Of a stretch of DNA of 64,000 bases, positions 54,434 to 64,000 are shown piece after piece. The first letter of the stretch is position 1; every line of letters starts with the position of its first letter. This DNA comes from VRUB01 sp046758085 (GTDB lineage: Bacteria; Pseudomonadota; Gammaproteobacteria; Acidiferrobacterales; SPGG2), in assembly GCA_046758085.1 (NCBI GenBank), contig JBHHZP010000001.1, positions 1 to 64,000 on the forward strand, read 5' to 3'. The notes beneath the pieces were generated by a model. That model searched no databases, was not told where the DNA came from, and saw only the letters and a program-made list of their open reading frames with translations. The translations under genes and the position numbers were made by a program.

Positions 54434-57009
54434 GAGATAAGGGTATGAGAACGAACACAACAGCATCATCAACAGCATCATCAATGGTTTTGTGTGCCCT
54501 GAAAGCCCGCCGCATGCTCGCCGTCTTGGTTATGTCGGTGATGTTTGGTTCAGCTGCCGCGTTTGCGGGCGAGATCAGTTCGCTCGCGTGGAGCGACGAC
54601 GACGAAGCGGTGTTACAAATCCAGGTCAAGGGGGAGGCTTCTTTTACCACTAGTTCGCTTGAAGGCGGTCAGCGGCTGCGTCTCACGTTCCCCGACAGTA
54701 CTCTAGGGCCAGCAGCGGGAGAGCTTGAACGTCGAGGCAAGGTCAAGGGCGTTTATCCTTATCTTGCAGATAACGCTACCGCGGTGAATGTCGATTTGCT
54801 GCTGACCGAGTCCGGGCACCTGGAGGTGACACCAACCGATTATGGCTATCGCGTTGTGGCACAGGCGGGCGTCGGAGCTACGAGCACCACGGCGGCGACT
54901 CCCGAGCCGGCCGCCACGCCGCCGCCCGCTCCGGCAACTGGCGATGAGAATGTGATCAAGAAAATCCGTTACGCCGTGCTCCCAGGAAGCCGCGTGCAGA
55001 TCACGCTGGAGATGTCCCAGCCCCCGCCCGAACCCACGGCATTTAGTATCACCAATCCCGCAAGAATCGCGCTGGATTTTCCCAACACACGGGTAAGCCT
55101 AACGAAGAGATCGCTCCCGATTAAGGAAGGGGCAGTGCTCAGTGTGACCACCATCGAGGCCCCGGACCGCACGCGTGTGGTGCTTAGCCTGGTGCGGCCG
55201 GTCGCCTATACCACGAGCGCCAAGGGGAACACGTTCGCAATTATCTTGGATACTCCGGTGCGTGCAATCGCGCCCGCGCAAAAGCCACGCACGACCCGTT
55301 TTGCCGCACAAACTAAGCCAGGTAAGTTTAGTGTGCGCGACATCGATTTCCGTCGGGGATCTGCCGGCGAGGGCGTTATCCAGATCACGCTCTCGGACCC
55401 GGCGGTGGGGATCGATCTGAGCGAGCAGGCTGGCCAAATATTCATAGATTTTCTGAACACGTCGATTCCCACCGACCTGCAGCGTCGGCTCGACGTCGTC
55501 GATTTCGCCACCCCGGTGCAAACGATCGACAGTTTTCCCAGTGGACGCGACACGCGCATGGTGATCACCCCCAAGGGCCGTTTTGAGCAGTCGGCGTTTC
55601 AGGCGGGCAACGTGTTCACGGTCAATGTGAAACCGATCCTGGAAGAGGAAGAGGAGAGGCCGGTCGATGAGTTCGGCTACTCCGGCGAGAAGCTCTCGCT
55701 GAACTTTCAGAACATCCAGGTGCGTGCCGCGTTACAGGTACTGGCTGACTTCACCGGCCTGAATTTCGTGGTCAGTGATAGCGTCAAGGGAAGCCTTACG
55801 CTGCGTCTCAAGGATGTGCCGTGGGATCAGGCCCTGGATATCATTGTAGACAGCAAGAATCTGGCGATACGCCGGATCGGCAATGTCGTTACGGTTGCGC
55901 CCGCGAGCGAGGTTGCTGCCAAAGAGAAGGCCCAGCTCGAGGCGAGTCGGACCGTGCTCGATCTCGAGCCGCTCACCTCCGAGTTGATTCAGATCAACTA
56001 TGCCAAGGCGGAAGATATAGCCGCTTTGCTCAAGTCGATCAAGGCGCTGCCGACGGCCGCACAGCTTGCAGGCGAGCACCCCGTGTTTGGTCCTGCCGCC
56101 ACCGGGCAACCGGAAGTGGCCACCGCCGAGACCAACACGCTGCTGTCACCACGCGGCCAGGTGACGGTGGACTCGCGTACGAATTCCCTTCTCGTCCAGG
56201 ACACGGCGCAAAAGATCGCCGAAGTGCGCAAGCTGATAGCGCAGCTGGACCAACCGGTGCGTCAGGTAATGATCGAAACCCGGCTGGTGGAAGCGACGGA
56301 AAACTTCAGCCGCAACCTAGGTGTGAAGTTCGGTGTGCAATCGAGCGGCACCTCCGGCGACATTCAGGTGACCCAGCGATCCACACTGGATACCACCGGC
56401 TTGCTCACGCCCGATGGCTTAAATGTGAACCTGCCGGCCCAGGGGCTGGGCGCGTTTACCAGCCCCGCGGCGTTGGGGCTGACCATCGCCAAGCTCGGCA
56501 CGGGGGGGCTGCTCAGTTTGGAGCTCTCGGCGCTGGAGGCGGAAGGGCTCGGCAAGATCATATCGAGCCCGCGGCTGATCACGGCCAACCAGCAAAAAGC
56601 GTCGATCGAGCAGGGCGAGGAGCGCGTGTTTACTACCAGCGTTCTCGGCGTGGGTTCTGTGGTTACGAAGCGCGCCACGCTCAAGCTGGAGGTCACCCCG
56701 CAGATCACGCCGGATGATCGCGTGTTATTGGACGTGGTCATTACCAAGGATAATTTTGCTGACGCCGTGATCGGTTTACTCAATATCAAGGAAATCCGTA
56801 CCCAGGTTCTGCTCGACAACGGTGAAACCGTCGTAATTGGCGGGATCTACGAGCGCACAAAGAATGACGATGTCACCAAGGTGCCATGGATCGGCGATGT
56901 GCCGGTGCTGGGGTGGTTGTTCAAAAATAAATCCGTCGTTGATAATAAGACCGAGCTCCTGATCTTCCTGACCCCGAAGATCCTATCCGAGAACCTGACG
57001 CTCACCTGA
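54430..57009 (+). CDS. pilQ: Type IV pilus secretin PilQ
   Basis: An 859-residue outer-membrane secretin. A signal peptide (about 28-47) leads to two AMIN domains that bind peptidoglycan (about 50-260), then STN/N-domains (LSLNFQNIQVRAALQVLADFTGLNFVV near 420), a secretin N-domain, and the secretin barrel ending near VPVLGWLFKNKS. It forms the pore through which pili leave the cell. The start ATG overlaps the pilP stop; a second start exists five codons on. It is the last gene of the operon. Confidence 0.95.
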   Translation: MRDKGMRTNTTASSTASSMVLCALKARRMLAVLVMSVMFGSAAAFAGEISSLAWSDDDEAVLQIQVKGEASFTTSSLEGGQRLRLTFPDSTLGPAAGELERRGKVKGVYPYLADNATAVNVDLLLTESGHLEVTPTDYGYRVVAQAGVGATSTTAATPEPAATPPPAPATGDENVIKKIRYAVLPGSRVQITLEMSQPPPEPTAFSITNPARIALDFPNTRVSLTKRSLPIKEGAVLSVTTIEAPDRTRVVLSLVRPVAYTTSAKGNTFAIILDTPVRAIAPAQKPRTTRFAAQTKPGKFSVRDIDFRRGSAGEGVIQITLSDPAVGIDLSEQAGQIFIDFLNTSIPTDLQRRLDVVDFATPVQTIDSFPSGRDTRMVITPKGRFEQSAFQAGNVFTVNVKPILEEEEERPVDEFGYSGEKLSLNFQNIQVRAALQVLADFTGLNFVVSDSVKGSLTLRLKDVPWDQALDIIVDSKNLAIRRIGNVVTVAPASEVAAKEKAQLEASRTVLDLEPLTSELIQINYAKAEDIAALLKSIKALPTAAQLAGEHPVFGPAATGQPEVATAETNTLLSPRGQVTVDSRTNSLLVQDTAQKIAEVRKLIAQLDQPVRQVMIETRLVEATENFSRNLGVKFGVQSSGTSGDIQVTQRSTLDTTGLLTPDGLNVNLPAQGLGAFTSPAALGLTIAKLGTGGLLSLELSALEAEGLGKIISSPRLITANQQKASIEQGEERVFTTSVLGVGSVVTKRATLKLEVTPQITPDDRVLLDVVITKDNFADAVIGLLNIKEIRTQVLLDNGETVVIGGIYERTKNDDVTKVPWIGDVPVLGWLFKNKSVVDNKTELLIFLTPKILSENLTLT

Positions 57010-57024
57010 GCGCGGGTGGCGCGT

Positions 57025-57053
57025 CCTGTCCGCCGAATACAACGGCGGGCAGG
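57025..57053 (+). terminator. Hairpin after pilQ
   Basis: CCTGTCCGCCG and CGGCGGGCAGG flank a 7-base loop, giving an 11-bp stem with one G-T pair, 15 bp after the pilQ stop. There is no following T run, so it may be an mRNA-stabilising structure or a weak terminator. Confidence 0.45.
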
Positions 57054-57410
57054 GTGTGGGCCGTGCAGGCGCCGCATATAGCTTAGGGTGTTGAAACGGT
57101 GGTTCCACCACCGCGGCACCCCCGTAGCGCTTCGGCATTAGTCGCCTACGGCGGTCCAAATTTGAACCCATCAATTTTGTCTTCACGTGCCCAAAGACAC
57201 TTGCCTGGAACAAACGGCCGCACTTCAGTGCGCCCGATCAGGGGCCGCGCCAGGGACGGTGCGGCACAAACGAACCCAAAGAAAGGGCACCCCGGACTTC
57301 CGTGCAGGCAAGCACCTATGCTGCGGGTGCACGGAAGCACAGGAGCGGCCTGCGCCCCGCATGTATACCCCACAGGCGGGGTTCCCTCACTCGGCGCTTG
57401 GCTCAGAAGG

Positions 57411-57446
57411 TTCGCCCCAGGCACGTGTCCCTGTGCCTGGGGCGAA
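57411..57446. repeat. Perfect 14-bp inverted repeat in pilQ-aroK spacer
   Basis: TTCGCCCCAGGCAC, an 8-base loop, then GTGCCTGGGGCGAA form a perfect 14-bp stem. No T run follows on either strand. It is longer than expected by chance and could be a transposon or repeat-element end or a strong RNA hairpin. Confidence 0.6.
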
Positions 57447-57737
57447 CGCGGGGGTCCCTACCCGCCACTTCGTGCTTGCCCTTCGCCTTCACGCCTCTGT
57501 CGGCTTGAGTAAGGGGATTCCAAAGCAAAACAACTCCCTTCCCCTGAATGGGGGAGGGCTGGGGAGAGGGCGCTTGGCTCGGCGATAGGCGCGAAGAAAA
57601 TCAACATTAAAGATAAGTTCGTGTAATGCTGAGGTCTGCGCCCGCAACGTCGTGCGAGCGGCCAACTCGGCCAGCGGTGTGAGTCGCGCGACCGGTCTCT
57701 TGATTTATTCCCATGATGCTGGCATATCTGGCGAACA

Positions 57738-58274
57738 ATGACGGTTTCGGGGAATATCTTCCTCATCGGCCCTATGGGCGCCGGTAAGTCCACTATTGGA
57801 CGTCACCTGGCGGAGTTGTTGAGCAAACGCTTTTGTGACTCTGATCAGGAGATAGAAAAGCGCACCGGTGCCAGCGTCGCGCTTATTTTTGAAATAGAAG
57901 GCGAGGCCGGATTTCGCAAGCGCGAGACGGCGGTCCTGGATGAGCTGACGCGCACGTCTGGCGTCGTGGTGGCAACCGGCGGCGGCGCCATCCTTTCGCA
58001 AGAGAATCGCCAGATGCTGCGTACACGTGGCATCGTGGTCTATCTCGATGCCGATATCGACACCCTAACTCAGCGCACTCGACGTAGTCGAGATCGTCCC
58101 TTACTGCGCGACGGTGATCGCCGCGAAAAGCTTGAGGAAATTATGAAAAGCCGTGAACCTCTGTACCGCAGCGAGGCCGACGTGATAGTCAAGACGAGCC
58201 GGCGCTCCCCCGTAGCTGTCGCGCGCAAAATAGCTGCGAAGCTGCACTCGCTGGATCACGATGAGAACACTTGA
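57738..58274 (+). CDS. aroK: Shikimate kinase
   Basis: A 178-residue cytosolic kinase of the aromatic amino-acid pathway. The Walker [10 protein letters not shown] lies near residue 12; shikimate-binding residues are in [15 protein letters not shown] (the D-x-D pattern) and in GEAGFRKRE (near 58), GGGAI (near 80), and the lid RRSRDRPLL (near 112). Its 3' end overlaps aroB by 14 bp, so the two are coupled. The start at ATG 57738 has no strong ribosome binding site. Confidence 0.95.
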   Translation: MTVSGNIFLIGPMGAGKSTIGRHLAELLSKRFCDSDQEIEKRTGASVALIFEIEGEAGFRKRETAVLDELTRTSGVVVATGGGAILSQENRQMLRTRGIVVYLDADIDTLTQRTRRSRDRPLLRDGDRREKLEEIMKSREPLYRSEADVIVKTSRRSPVAVARKIAAKLHSLDHDENT

Positions 58275-59346
58275 GCTGGCTCTGGGTGAGCGCAGATATC
58301 CGATTCACATCGGAACGGACCTCGTTGCGTGTGCCGATCTGATTACCTCGCACCTCAAGGGCAGCCGGGTGGCGGTGGTCAGCAATGAGACTGTGGCCCC
58401 GCTGTACATGGACAAGCTGACAGCCGGTCTTGGCCGTTACCGACCGCTTAGCATTGTTTTACCTGATGGCGAACAGTACAAGACGCTGGAGGTGCTGGAG
58501 CGCATCTTTTCGGCGTTACTGGCCGCACACTGCGATCGGCGCACAACGCTTATCGCCCTGGGAGGGGGCGTCATGGGCGATATGGCGGGATTTGCTGCCG
58601 CCTGCTATCAGCGCGGCGTGCCCTTTATCCAGGTACCAACGACGCTGTTGGCGCAGGTCGACTCCTCCGTGGGTGGTAAGACGGGGGTTAATCACCCGTT
58701 GGGTAAGAACATGATCGGGGCGTTTCATCAGCCGCAATGCGTAATCATCGACACCGGGACCTTGGACACGTTGCCGGATCGCGAGCTCTCCGCCGGCATA
58801 GCCGAGGTGATCAAGTACGGACTAATACGCGATGAAGCGTTTATTGTATGGCTCGAGGAGAACATGGAAGCGCTGCTTGGTCGTGATCAGGAAGTCCTAG
58901 CGACCGCCGTTTATCGTTCCTGTGAGCACAAGGCGCAGGTAGTAAGCGCTGACGAGAAAGAAACCGGCACGCGCGCGTTGCTGAATCTTGGGCACACATT
59001 TGGCCATGCGATCGAAACGGGTCTGGGCTACGGCAAGTGGTTACATGGCGAAGCAGTGGCCGCCGGGATGGTCATGGCAGCGAGCCTCTCACAGCGAAAT
59101 GGATGGCTGAATGAGCCGGATGTGGCGCGTATTGAGTCCTTGTTAGCGCGGGCCCGGCTGCCCGTACGTGCGCCGGCCGAACTCGAACCGTCTCGACTGA
59201 TGGAGCTCATGGCCGTGGACAAGAAGGTGCAAGACGGGCAGATCAGGTTGGTATTGCTCAAGGCCATTGGGCGTGCCGTACTCACTGCTGATTTCGACGT
59301 TGAGCTTTTGACGTACACGCTGCAGGCGTGTCGGAGTGAGCTATGA
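58261..59346 (+). CDS. aroB: 3-Dehydroquinate synthase
   Basis: A 361-residue NAD- and metal-dependent enzyme forming 3-dehydroquinate, two steps before shikimate. Seen are the NAD-binding [19 protein letters not shown] (near 100), [21 protein letters not shown] (near 125), and the metal ligands within AEVIKYGLI (Glu) and [12 protein letters not shown] (His). Start at ATG 58261; the end overlaps dgt by four bases. The family length is typical. The aroK-aroB order downstream of pilQ is conserved in gammaproteobacteria. Confidence 0.96.
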   Translation: MRTLELALGERRYPIHIGTDLVACADLITSHLKGSRVAVVSNETVAPLYMDKLTAGLGRYRPLSIVLPDGEQYKTLEVLERIFSALLAAHCDRRTTLIALGGGVMGDMAGFAAACYQRGVPFIQVPTTLLAQVDSSVGGKTGVNHPLGKNMIGAFHQPQCVIIDTGTLDTLPDRELSAGIAEVIKYGLIRDEAFIVWLEENMEALLGRDQEVLATAVYRSCEHKAQVVSADEKETGTRALLNLGHTFGHAIETGLGYGKWLHGEAVAAGMVMAASLSQRNGWLNEPDVARIESLLARARLPVRAPAELEPSRLMELMAVDKKVQDGQIRLVLLKAIGRAVLTADFDVELLTYTLQACRSEL

Positions 59347-60491
59347 CGCTCGCGCCTTATGCGGCCAGCGACGCCATGTCACGGGGCCGTCAGCATCCGG
59401 AGCAGGCGCCGCCCTACCGCGGTGAGTATCAACGCGACCGCGACCGCATTGTTCATTGTGCGGCATTCCGGCGACTGGAATACAAGACCCAGGTATTCGT
59501 CAACCATGAGGGCGATCTGTTCCGCACACGGCTTACGCATTCCTTGGAAGTGGCACAAATCGCGCGCTCCGTTGCTCGTGCGCTTGGGCTCAACGAGGAT
59601 CTCACCGAAGCGATTTCCCTGGCGCACGATCTCGGGCACACACCATTCGGTCACTCGGGCCAGGACGCACTCAATCACTGCATGCGTGCCTATGGCGGCT
59701 TCGAGCATAATCTGCAATCGCTTCGTGTCGTTGAGGTGCTAGAGGAGCGCTATGCGGAATTTCCGGGACTCAATCTCACGTTCGAAACCCGTGAGGGCAT
59801 ACTCAAGCATTGCTCATCGAAGCATGCCAAGGAGCTGGGCGAGCTGGGAAGACGATTTATTGAACGAAGGCAGCCGGGCCTGGAGGCACAGCTCGCCAAT
59901 ATCGCCGATGAGGTCGCCTACAACAATCACGACATCGACGACGGTTTGCGTTATGGGTTGATAGAGATCGAGCAGCTCAGAGCGGTAGAGCTGTTTGCCG
60001 CGCAGTACGTGCAGGTCGAGCAAAAGTATCCCGAGCTTGCACCGCGCCGGCATGTGCACGAGACCATCCGTCGTATGATCAACCATGTTGTTGTCGATCT
60101 GATTGAAAATAGCGCCAGCATGCTGGCGGCCGACAAACCGGAGAGCATCAATGACGTACGCGATGCTGGCAAACCCCTGGTTGCCTACAGCGAGCCGGTC
60201 GGCGAGCAAGTATTGGTGCTGAAACGGTTTCTGCGTGAGAACTTGTACCAGCACTACACGGTCAGGCGCATGAGCCGTAAGGCGGCAAGCATCATCAACG
60301 ATCTATTCAGCATGTTCGTGGAAGACGTGCGGCTTTTGCCACCGCAGTACCAGCACAAGGTCGCGGCATCTGAAGGCAACGCACAGCGCGCGCGAGTCAT
60401 CGCCGACTACATCGCCGGTATGACGGACCGCTATGCCATACATGAGCACGCACGCCTGTTCAGCCCCACTGAGCTGACGCGCGGCACCTGA
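59343..60491 (+). CDS. dgt: dGTPase-like HD-domain triphosphohydrolase
   Basis: A 382-residue protein of the deoxyguanosinetriphosphate triphosphohydrolase-like group, which cleave dNTPs to nucleoside and triphosphate. The HD-domain metal ligands are in [13 protein letters not shown] (first His), [15 protein letters not shown] (His-Asp), and [13 protein letters not shown] (second Asp). The sequence begins [23 protein letters not shown], typical of the family. Its start overlaps the aroB stop (ATGA). No recognised link to aromatic biosynthesis explains the coupling. It is followed 182 bp later by gltB. Confidence 0.93.
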   Translation: MTLAPYAASDAMSRGRQHPEQAPPYRGEYQRDRDRIVHCAAFRRLEYKTQVFVNHEGDLFRTRLTHSLEVAQIARSVARALGLNEDLTEAISLAHDLGHTPFGHSGQDALNHCMRAYGGFEHNLQSLRVVEVLEERYAEFPGLNLTFETREGILKHCSSKHAKELGELGRRFIERRQPGLEAQLANIADEVAYNNHDIDDGLRYGLIEIEQLRAVELFAAQYVQVEQKYPELAPRRHVHETIRRMINHVVVDLIENSASMLAADKPESINDVRDAGKPLVAYSEPVGEQVLVLKRFLRENLYQHYTVRRMSRKAASIINDLFSMFVEDVRLLPPQYQHKVAASEGNAQRARVIADYIAGMTDRYAIHEHARLFSPTELTRGT

Positions 60492-60561
60492 CGTGCTCGC
60501 GCCTCATCGCGCTGGTTTTCTGCGTGCAAAGGCCTACGGGTCTGAGCCGCGCAAAAATTGA

Positions 60562-60590
60562 TTGAACGGGCAAAGGCCGGTCTGTATACT
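60562..60590 (+). promoter_or_regulatory. Sigma-70-type promoter of gltB
   Basis: TTGAAC at 60562-60567 and TATACT at 60585-60590 are separated by 17 bp, with a TG two bases before the -10 (extended -10). It lies 84 bp before the gltB start. The match is strong by consensus alone. Confidence 0.6.
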
Positions 60591-60673
60591 TTTTCGGCTT
60601 TTACCTCTGTATTTCTCGGGTTATTTCGCCGACATGGCATGCGAGCACGGACACCTCGGACCATTTAAAAACG

Positions 60674-63600
60674 ATGTACGCCTCACCCACACAACCTGCG
60701 GGGCTCTACCACCCGGAGTTCGAACACGACGGCTGTGGCTTCGGCCTGATTGCGCATATGGATGGTCAGAGCAGTCATTGGCTGGTGTCCACCGCCATCG
60801 CCTCGCTCGCGCGCCTGACACACCGGGGTGCGATCGCTGCTGACGGCAAGACCGGCGACGGCTGCGGCCTTTTATTAAAGAAACCTGAGAGCTTCCTGCG
60901 CCAGGTTGCGGCCGAGCAGGGAATCAGGCTGAGTCCGTGCTACGCCGTAGGCATGGTGTTCCTGCACCCTGATACCAGGCCCGCCGGCACGGCGCGCCAA
61001 CGCCTGGAAGAAGAGCTGGCGGCAGAGGGTCTCGTCGTATGCGGCTGGCGGCCTGTACCCACGGATCCCGATGCCTGCGGTGCGGAGGCATTGAAGAGCA
61101 TGCCGCACATCGAGCAGGTTTTCGTCAACGCGCCCGAGTATATGGACGAGGCTGCGTTCGAGCGCCATCTCTATATAGCGCGGCGGCGCTGCGAAAAAGC
61201 GATCGAGGGCGATGACGGGTTCTTCTACGTCGCGAGCCTGTCTAGCCGCGTGGTCGCATATAAGGGCCTGGTGATGCCGGCAAACCTGCCGGTGTTCTAC
61301 GCCGATCTCAGCGATAATCGCCTGGAATCGACCTTATGTGTGTTTCACCAGCGATTTTCCACCAATACCTGGCCGCAGTGGCGTTTGGCACAACCGTTCC
61401 GCTATCTCGCGCACAACGGTGAGATCAACACCATCCAGGGTAATCGCAGCTGGTCGATCGCACGCGGTCCGAAATTTGCGACCGAGCTGATCCCAAACTT
61501 CGAGGACGTGCTGCCACTGGTGTCCGTAACTGGCTCCGATTCGTGCAGCCTGGATAATATGCTCGAGGCGCTGTTTGCCGGTGGCATGGATATCTTTCGT
61601 GCCATGCGCATGCTGATTCCGCCGGCGTGGCAGAACGTGGAAACCATGGATCGCGATCTGCGTGCTTTCTATGAGTACTGCTCCATGCACATGGAGCCGT
61701 GGGACGGACCAGCCGGCATCGTGCTAACAGATGGGCGTTATGCAGCGTGCGTACTGGACCGCAATGGTTTGCGCCCGGCGCGTTATGTCGTTACACGGCG
61801 CGAACCCGCCGAGGCCCCGGACCCATCGCATGAGTACGCTGGATGCGTGATCACGTTGGCGACCGAGGTGGGTGTGTATGACTACGCCCCGCAAGACGTC
61901 ATCACCAAGGGGCGATTGAAGCCAGGCCAGATGTTCGCCGCTGACACCGTCACCGGCAAACTGCTGCTGCCGCGCGACATCGATCAATTGTTGAAGACAC
62001 GCAAACCCTACAAGCGTTGGCTCCGGGCCCACGCCAAACGTCTGGAGGCGAGCCTGGTCGAGGAAGAGTCCTGCAGCGTGGCCATGGAACCCGAGGGCCT
62101 GGCGGTCTACCAGAAAATGTTTCAGGTCACCTTCGAGGAGCGCGACCAGATCCTGCGCGTGCTTGCCGAGTCCGGGCTGGAGGCCGTGGGTTCCATGGGT
62201 GACGACACGCCGTTGCCGGTGCTGTCGAAAAAGGTGCGCCCACTGTATGAGTATTTCCGGCAACAGTTCGCACAGGTCACCAATCCCCCGATAGACCCGT
62301 TGCGCGAGCAGATTGTCATGTCGCTGGAGACCTGCTTCGGGCGCGAGCACAACCTGTTCGAGGAAACCCCCGAGCACGCCGCCCGCCTGGTGGTGGATTC
62401 TCCGGTACTCTCGGCGAGCAAGTTCAACCGCTTGCTGGCACTGACGGATCCGCATTACGCCCATGAAATCATCGACCTGAATTACCCAGAGGCCACCAGC
62501 CTGCGCGACGCGATCGAGGCGATGTGTGTTCAGGCAATTGCCGCGGTGCGCGCCGGCAAGACCATAATCGTGTTTTCTGACCGCGAGATCGCGCCCGACA
62601 AACTTCCAATGCATCCACTGCTCGCCACCGGTGCCCTGCATCACCGTCTGGTGCGCGAGCGCTTGCGCTGTGATGCCAACATTGTGGTCGAGACGGCTAC
62701 GGCGCGCGACCCGCACCATTTTGCCGTGCTGATCGGTTACGGTGCCACGGCGGTGTGCCCCTACCTTGCTTATGACTGTCTGCGCGACATGATCCGCAGC
62801 GGCGAGATTGGGGCGAAAGACGCGGTTCGGGTCATGCATACCTACCGTAAGGGGATTAACAAAGGCCTCTATAAGATTATCTCGAAGATGGGTATATCCA
62901 CTGTCGACAGCTATCGTGGTGCCCAGCTGTTCGAGGCGGTCGGTTTGCATAGTGAGGTGACTGATCTGTGTTTTCAAGGAACGACTTGCCGTGTGGGGGG
63001 GAGCACTTTTGAGGACTTGCATAAGGACCAGCAGATGTTGGCGCGCGATGCATGGAACCCGCGCAAGGTGATCGCTCAGGGTGGCGTGCTCAAGTTCATT
63101 CACGGCGGCGAGTACCATGCTTTTAACCCCGACGTGGTGGCGGCCTTGCATGAAGCCGTACGTTCCAATGACTACGAGAAATATCGCGAGTTCGCGCAAC
63201 TGGTGAATTATCGCGAGCCGATGGTCTTGCGCGACCTGTTGGCGCTGCGCCCCAACGCGGACCCCGTCCCGATTGATGAGGTCGAGCCGGTCGAGGCCAT
63301 CTTGCCGCGCTTCGACTCTGCCGGCATGTCGCTGGGTGCGCTGTCGCCCGAGGCCCATGAGACATTGGCCGAGGCCATGAACCGGCTCGGGGCGCGCTCC
63401 AACTCGGGCGAAGGCGGTGAGGATCCCAAGCGCTACGGCACCGAGCGCAGCTCAAAGATCAAACAGGTCGCCTCCGGGCGTTTCGGCGTCACGCCGACAT
63501 ACCTGGTCAACGCCGAGGTGCTGCAGATCAAGATTGCGCAGGGGGCAAAGCCCGGGGAGGGCGGCCAGCTACCGGGTCACAAGGTCAATGAGATGATCGC

Positions 63601-64000
63601 TCGCCTGCGATATGCCCGCCCCGGCGTGGCGTTGATCTCGCCGCCCCCGCACCACGACATCTACTCGATCGAGGACCTGGCGCAGCTGATATTCGATCTC
63701 AAGCAGGTGAATCCGAAGGCGCTGGTGTCGGTGAAGCTGGTGGCCGGCCCGGGCGTGGGCACCATCGCCGCCGGTGTCACCAAGGCCTATGCCGATCTGA
63801 TCACCATTGCCGGGTATGACGGCGGCACCGGCGCGAGTCCGCTGACATCAATCAAGTATGCCGGCACGCCGTGGGAGCTCGGGCTTAGTGAAACTCATCA
63901 GATACTGCGCGCCAATGGGCTGCGCGGCAAGGTGCGCGTGCAAACCGATGGCGGTCTCAAGACCGGCCTGGATGTGATCAAGGCGGCCGCGCTGGGCGCG
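60674..64000 (+). CDS. gltB: Glutamate synthase large subunit (partial, runs off the window)
   Basis: The first 1109 codons of GOGAT large subunit, open to the right edge. Start is ATG 60674 (SPTQPAG...); the class II glutaminase Cys lies at residue 21 in EHDGCGFG, to become N-terminal after propeptide removal. A glutaminase domain (about 20-420) is followed by a central domain and by the start of the FMN-binding synthase barrel with [19 protein letters not shown] (near 915) and [13 protein letters not shown] (near 957). The enzyme makes glutamate from glutamine and 2-oxoglutarate with GltD, which presumably follows. The last seen part includes [14 protein letters not shown]. Confidence 0.96.
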   Translation, partial: MYASPTQPAGLYHPEFEHDGCGFGLIAHMDGQSSHWLVSTAIASLARLTHRGAIAADGKTGDGCGLLLKKPESFLRQVAAEQGIRLSPCYAVGMVFLHPDTRPAGTARQRLEEELAAEGLVVCGWRPVPTDPDACGAEALKSMPHIEQVFVNAPEYMDEAAFERHLYIARRRCEKAIEGDDGFFYVASLSSRVVAYKGLVMPANLPVFYADLSDNRLESTLCVFHQRFSTNTWPQWRLAQPFRYLAHNGEINTIQGNRSWSIARGPKFATELIPNFEDVLPLVSVTGSDSCSLDNMLEALFAGGMDIFRAMRMLIPPAWQNVETMDRDLRAFYEYCSMHMEPWDGPAGIVLTDGRYAACVLDRNGLRPARYVVTRREPAEAPDPSHEYAGCVITLATEVGVYDYAPQDVITKGRLKPGQMFAADTVTGKLLLPRDIDQLLKTRKPYKRWLRAHAKRLEASLVEEESCSVAMEPEGLAVYQKMFQVTFEERDQILRVLAESGLEAVGSMGDDTPLPVLSKKVRPLYEYFRQQFAQVTNPPIDPLREQIVMSLETCFGREHNLFEETPEHAARLVVDSPVLSASKFNRLLALTDPHYAHEIIDLNYPEATSLRDAIEAMCVQAIAAVRAGKTIIVFSDREIAPDKLPMHPLLATGALHHRLVRERLRCDANIVVETATARDPHHFAVLIGYGATAVCPYLAYDCLRDMIRSGEIGAKDAVRVMHTYRKGINKGLYKIISKMGISTVDSYRGAQLFEAVGLHSEVTDLCFQGTTCRVGGSTFEDLHKDQQMLARDAWNPRKVIAQGGVLKFIHGGEYHAFNPDVVAALHEAVRSNDYEKYREFAQLVNYREPMVLRDLLALRPNADPVPIDEVEPVEAILPRFDSAGMSLGALSPEAHETLAEAMNRLGARSNSGEGGEDPKRYGTERSSKIKQVASGRFGVTPTYLVNAEVLQIKIAQGAKPGEGGQLPGHKVNEMIARLRYARPGVALISPPPHHDIYSIEDLAQLIFDLKQVNPKALVSVKLVAGPGVGTIAAGVTKAYADLITIAGYDGGTGASPLTSIKYAGTPWELGLSETHQILRANGLRGKVRVQTDGGLKTGLDVIKAAALGA

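Larger units (their letters stand above)
57010..57737. other. Long spacer between pilQ and aroK with strong hairpins
   Basis: A 728-bp gap with no convincing gene. It contains a hairpin right after pilQ (57025-57053), an inverted 10-bp pair CTTCCGTGCA/TGCACGGAAG at 57297-57306 and 57328-57337, a perfect 14-bp hairpin at 57411-57446, and a C/G-rich CCCCTGAATGGGGG stretch near 57541. Frames on both strands look like chance. The repeats suggest a degenerate mobile or repetitive element. Confidence 0.5.

Noticed and set aside
57146..57424. Open frames on both strands between pilQ and aroK
   Set aside because: Composition follows the GC-rich hairpins; no family resemblance, no ribosome binding sites and mutual overlap.
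63123..63455. Minus-strand frames opposite gltB, including the very long one at 61724-63358
   Set aside because: They lie antisense to a clear gltB coding sequence with all its motifs; high G+C makes such shadow frames common.

Overview
The window reads as chromosomal DNA of a moderately high G+C gammaproteobacterium. The basis is gene content and order: ponA/mrcA divergent from pilMNOPQ, then aroK-aroB-dgt-gltB; def/fmt/rsmB/DUF4390/ntrYX/trkAH; LysM-dprA-smg-topA; glnK-amt; biosynthetic speA with speE; and ubiK next to a ComM-type AAA gene. A finer assignment (a Chromatiales- or Acidiferrobacterales-like lineage) is only a guess.

Layout. Positions 1-10177 are an accessory-looking stretch of short, mostly unlinked genes: a DMT permease, YbaK, a 2-hydroxyacid dehydrogenase, RidA, an NrtS-type nitrate/nitrite transporter, a MOSC protein, a three-gene TolQ/ExbB-like membrane set, a GFA-family protein, an encapsulated-ferritin-like protein lacking its cargo tail, an SPW-type membrane protein and a TPR protein. 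It holds decayed sequence, including a frameshifted partial second copy of the third gene of the TolQ-like set, abutting the ferritin gene. Positions 10178-20771 (minus strand) carry potassium uptake (trkH, trkA), the NtrYX two-component pair, DUF4390, rsmB, fmt and def; about 540 bp of non-coding, structured-looking DNA separates fmt from def. Positions 20946-28920 run LysM-dprA-smg-topA-mltA, followed by rnd on the opposite strand.

Positions 29075-36698 carry mpl, a broken LON-domain gene, a dsbA-type oxidoreductase, tRNA-Arg(CCG), cytochrome c5, a YifB/ComM ATPase, ubiK and the sigma-54-promoted glnK-amt pair. Positions 36787-47010 hold a DUF945 protein, the divergent polyamine genes speE and speA, a beta-hydroxyacid dehydrogenase, a SPOR protein, argS and a CHASE2-class III nucleotide cyclase. 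Positions 47076-48114 are decayed or repetitive: an NHL-type pseudogene and a roughly 308-bp element with inverted ends. Positions 48115-64000 carry a hypothetical gene, mrcA, the type IV pilus assembly operon pilMNOPQ, a 728-bp spacer with strong hairpins, aroK-aroB-dgt, and gltB, which runs off the right edge.

How it fits together. Nitrogen handling recurs: NrtS, glnK-amt, NtrYX (whose regulator lacks the sigma-54-contacting GAFTGA loop) and gltB. Cell-envelope and type IV pilus functions form the other theme (mrcA, pilMNOPQ, mltA, mpl, LysM, SPOR), with dprA and the ComM-like ATPase hinting at natural transformation. No CRISPR array, prophage or complete insertion sequence was seen. The most unusual material is in the accessory part (5-9 kb), the def-fmt spacer, the tRNA-Arg flank and the 47-48 kb repeat element.
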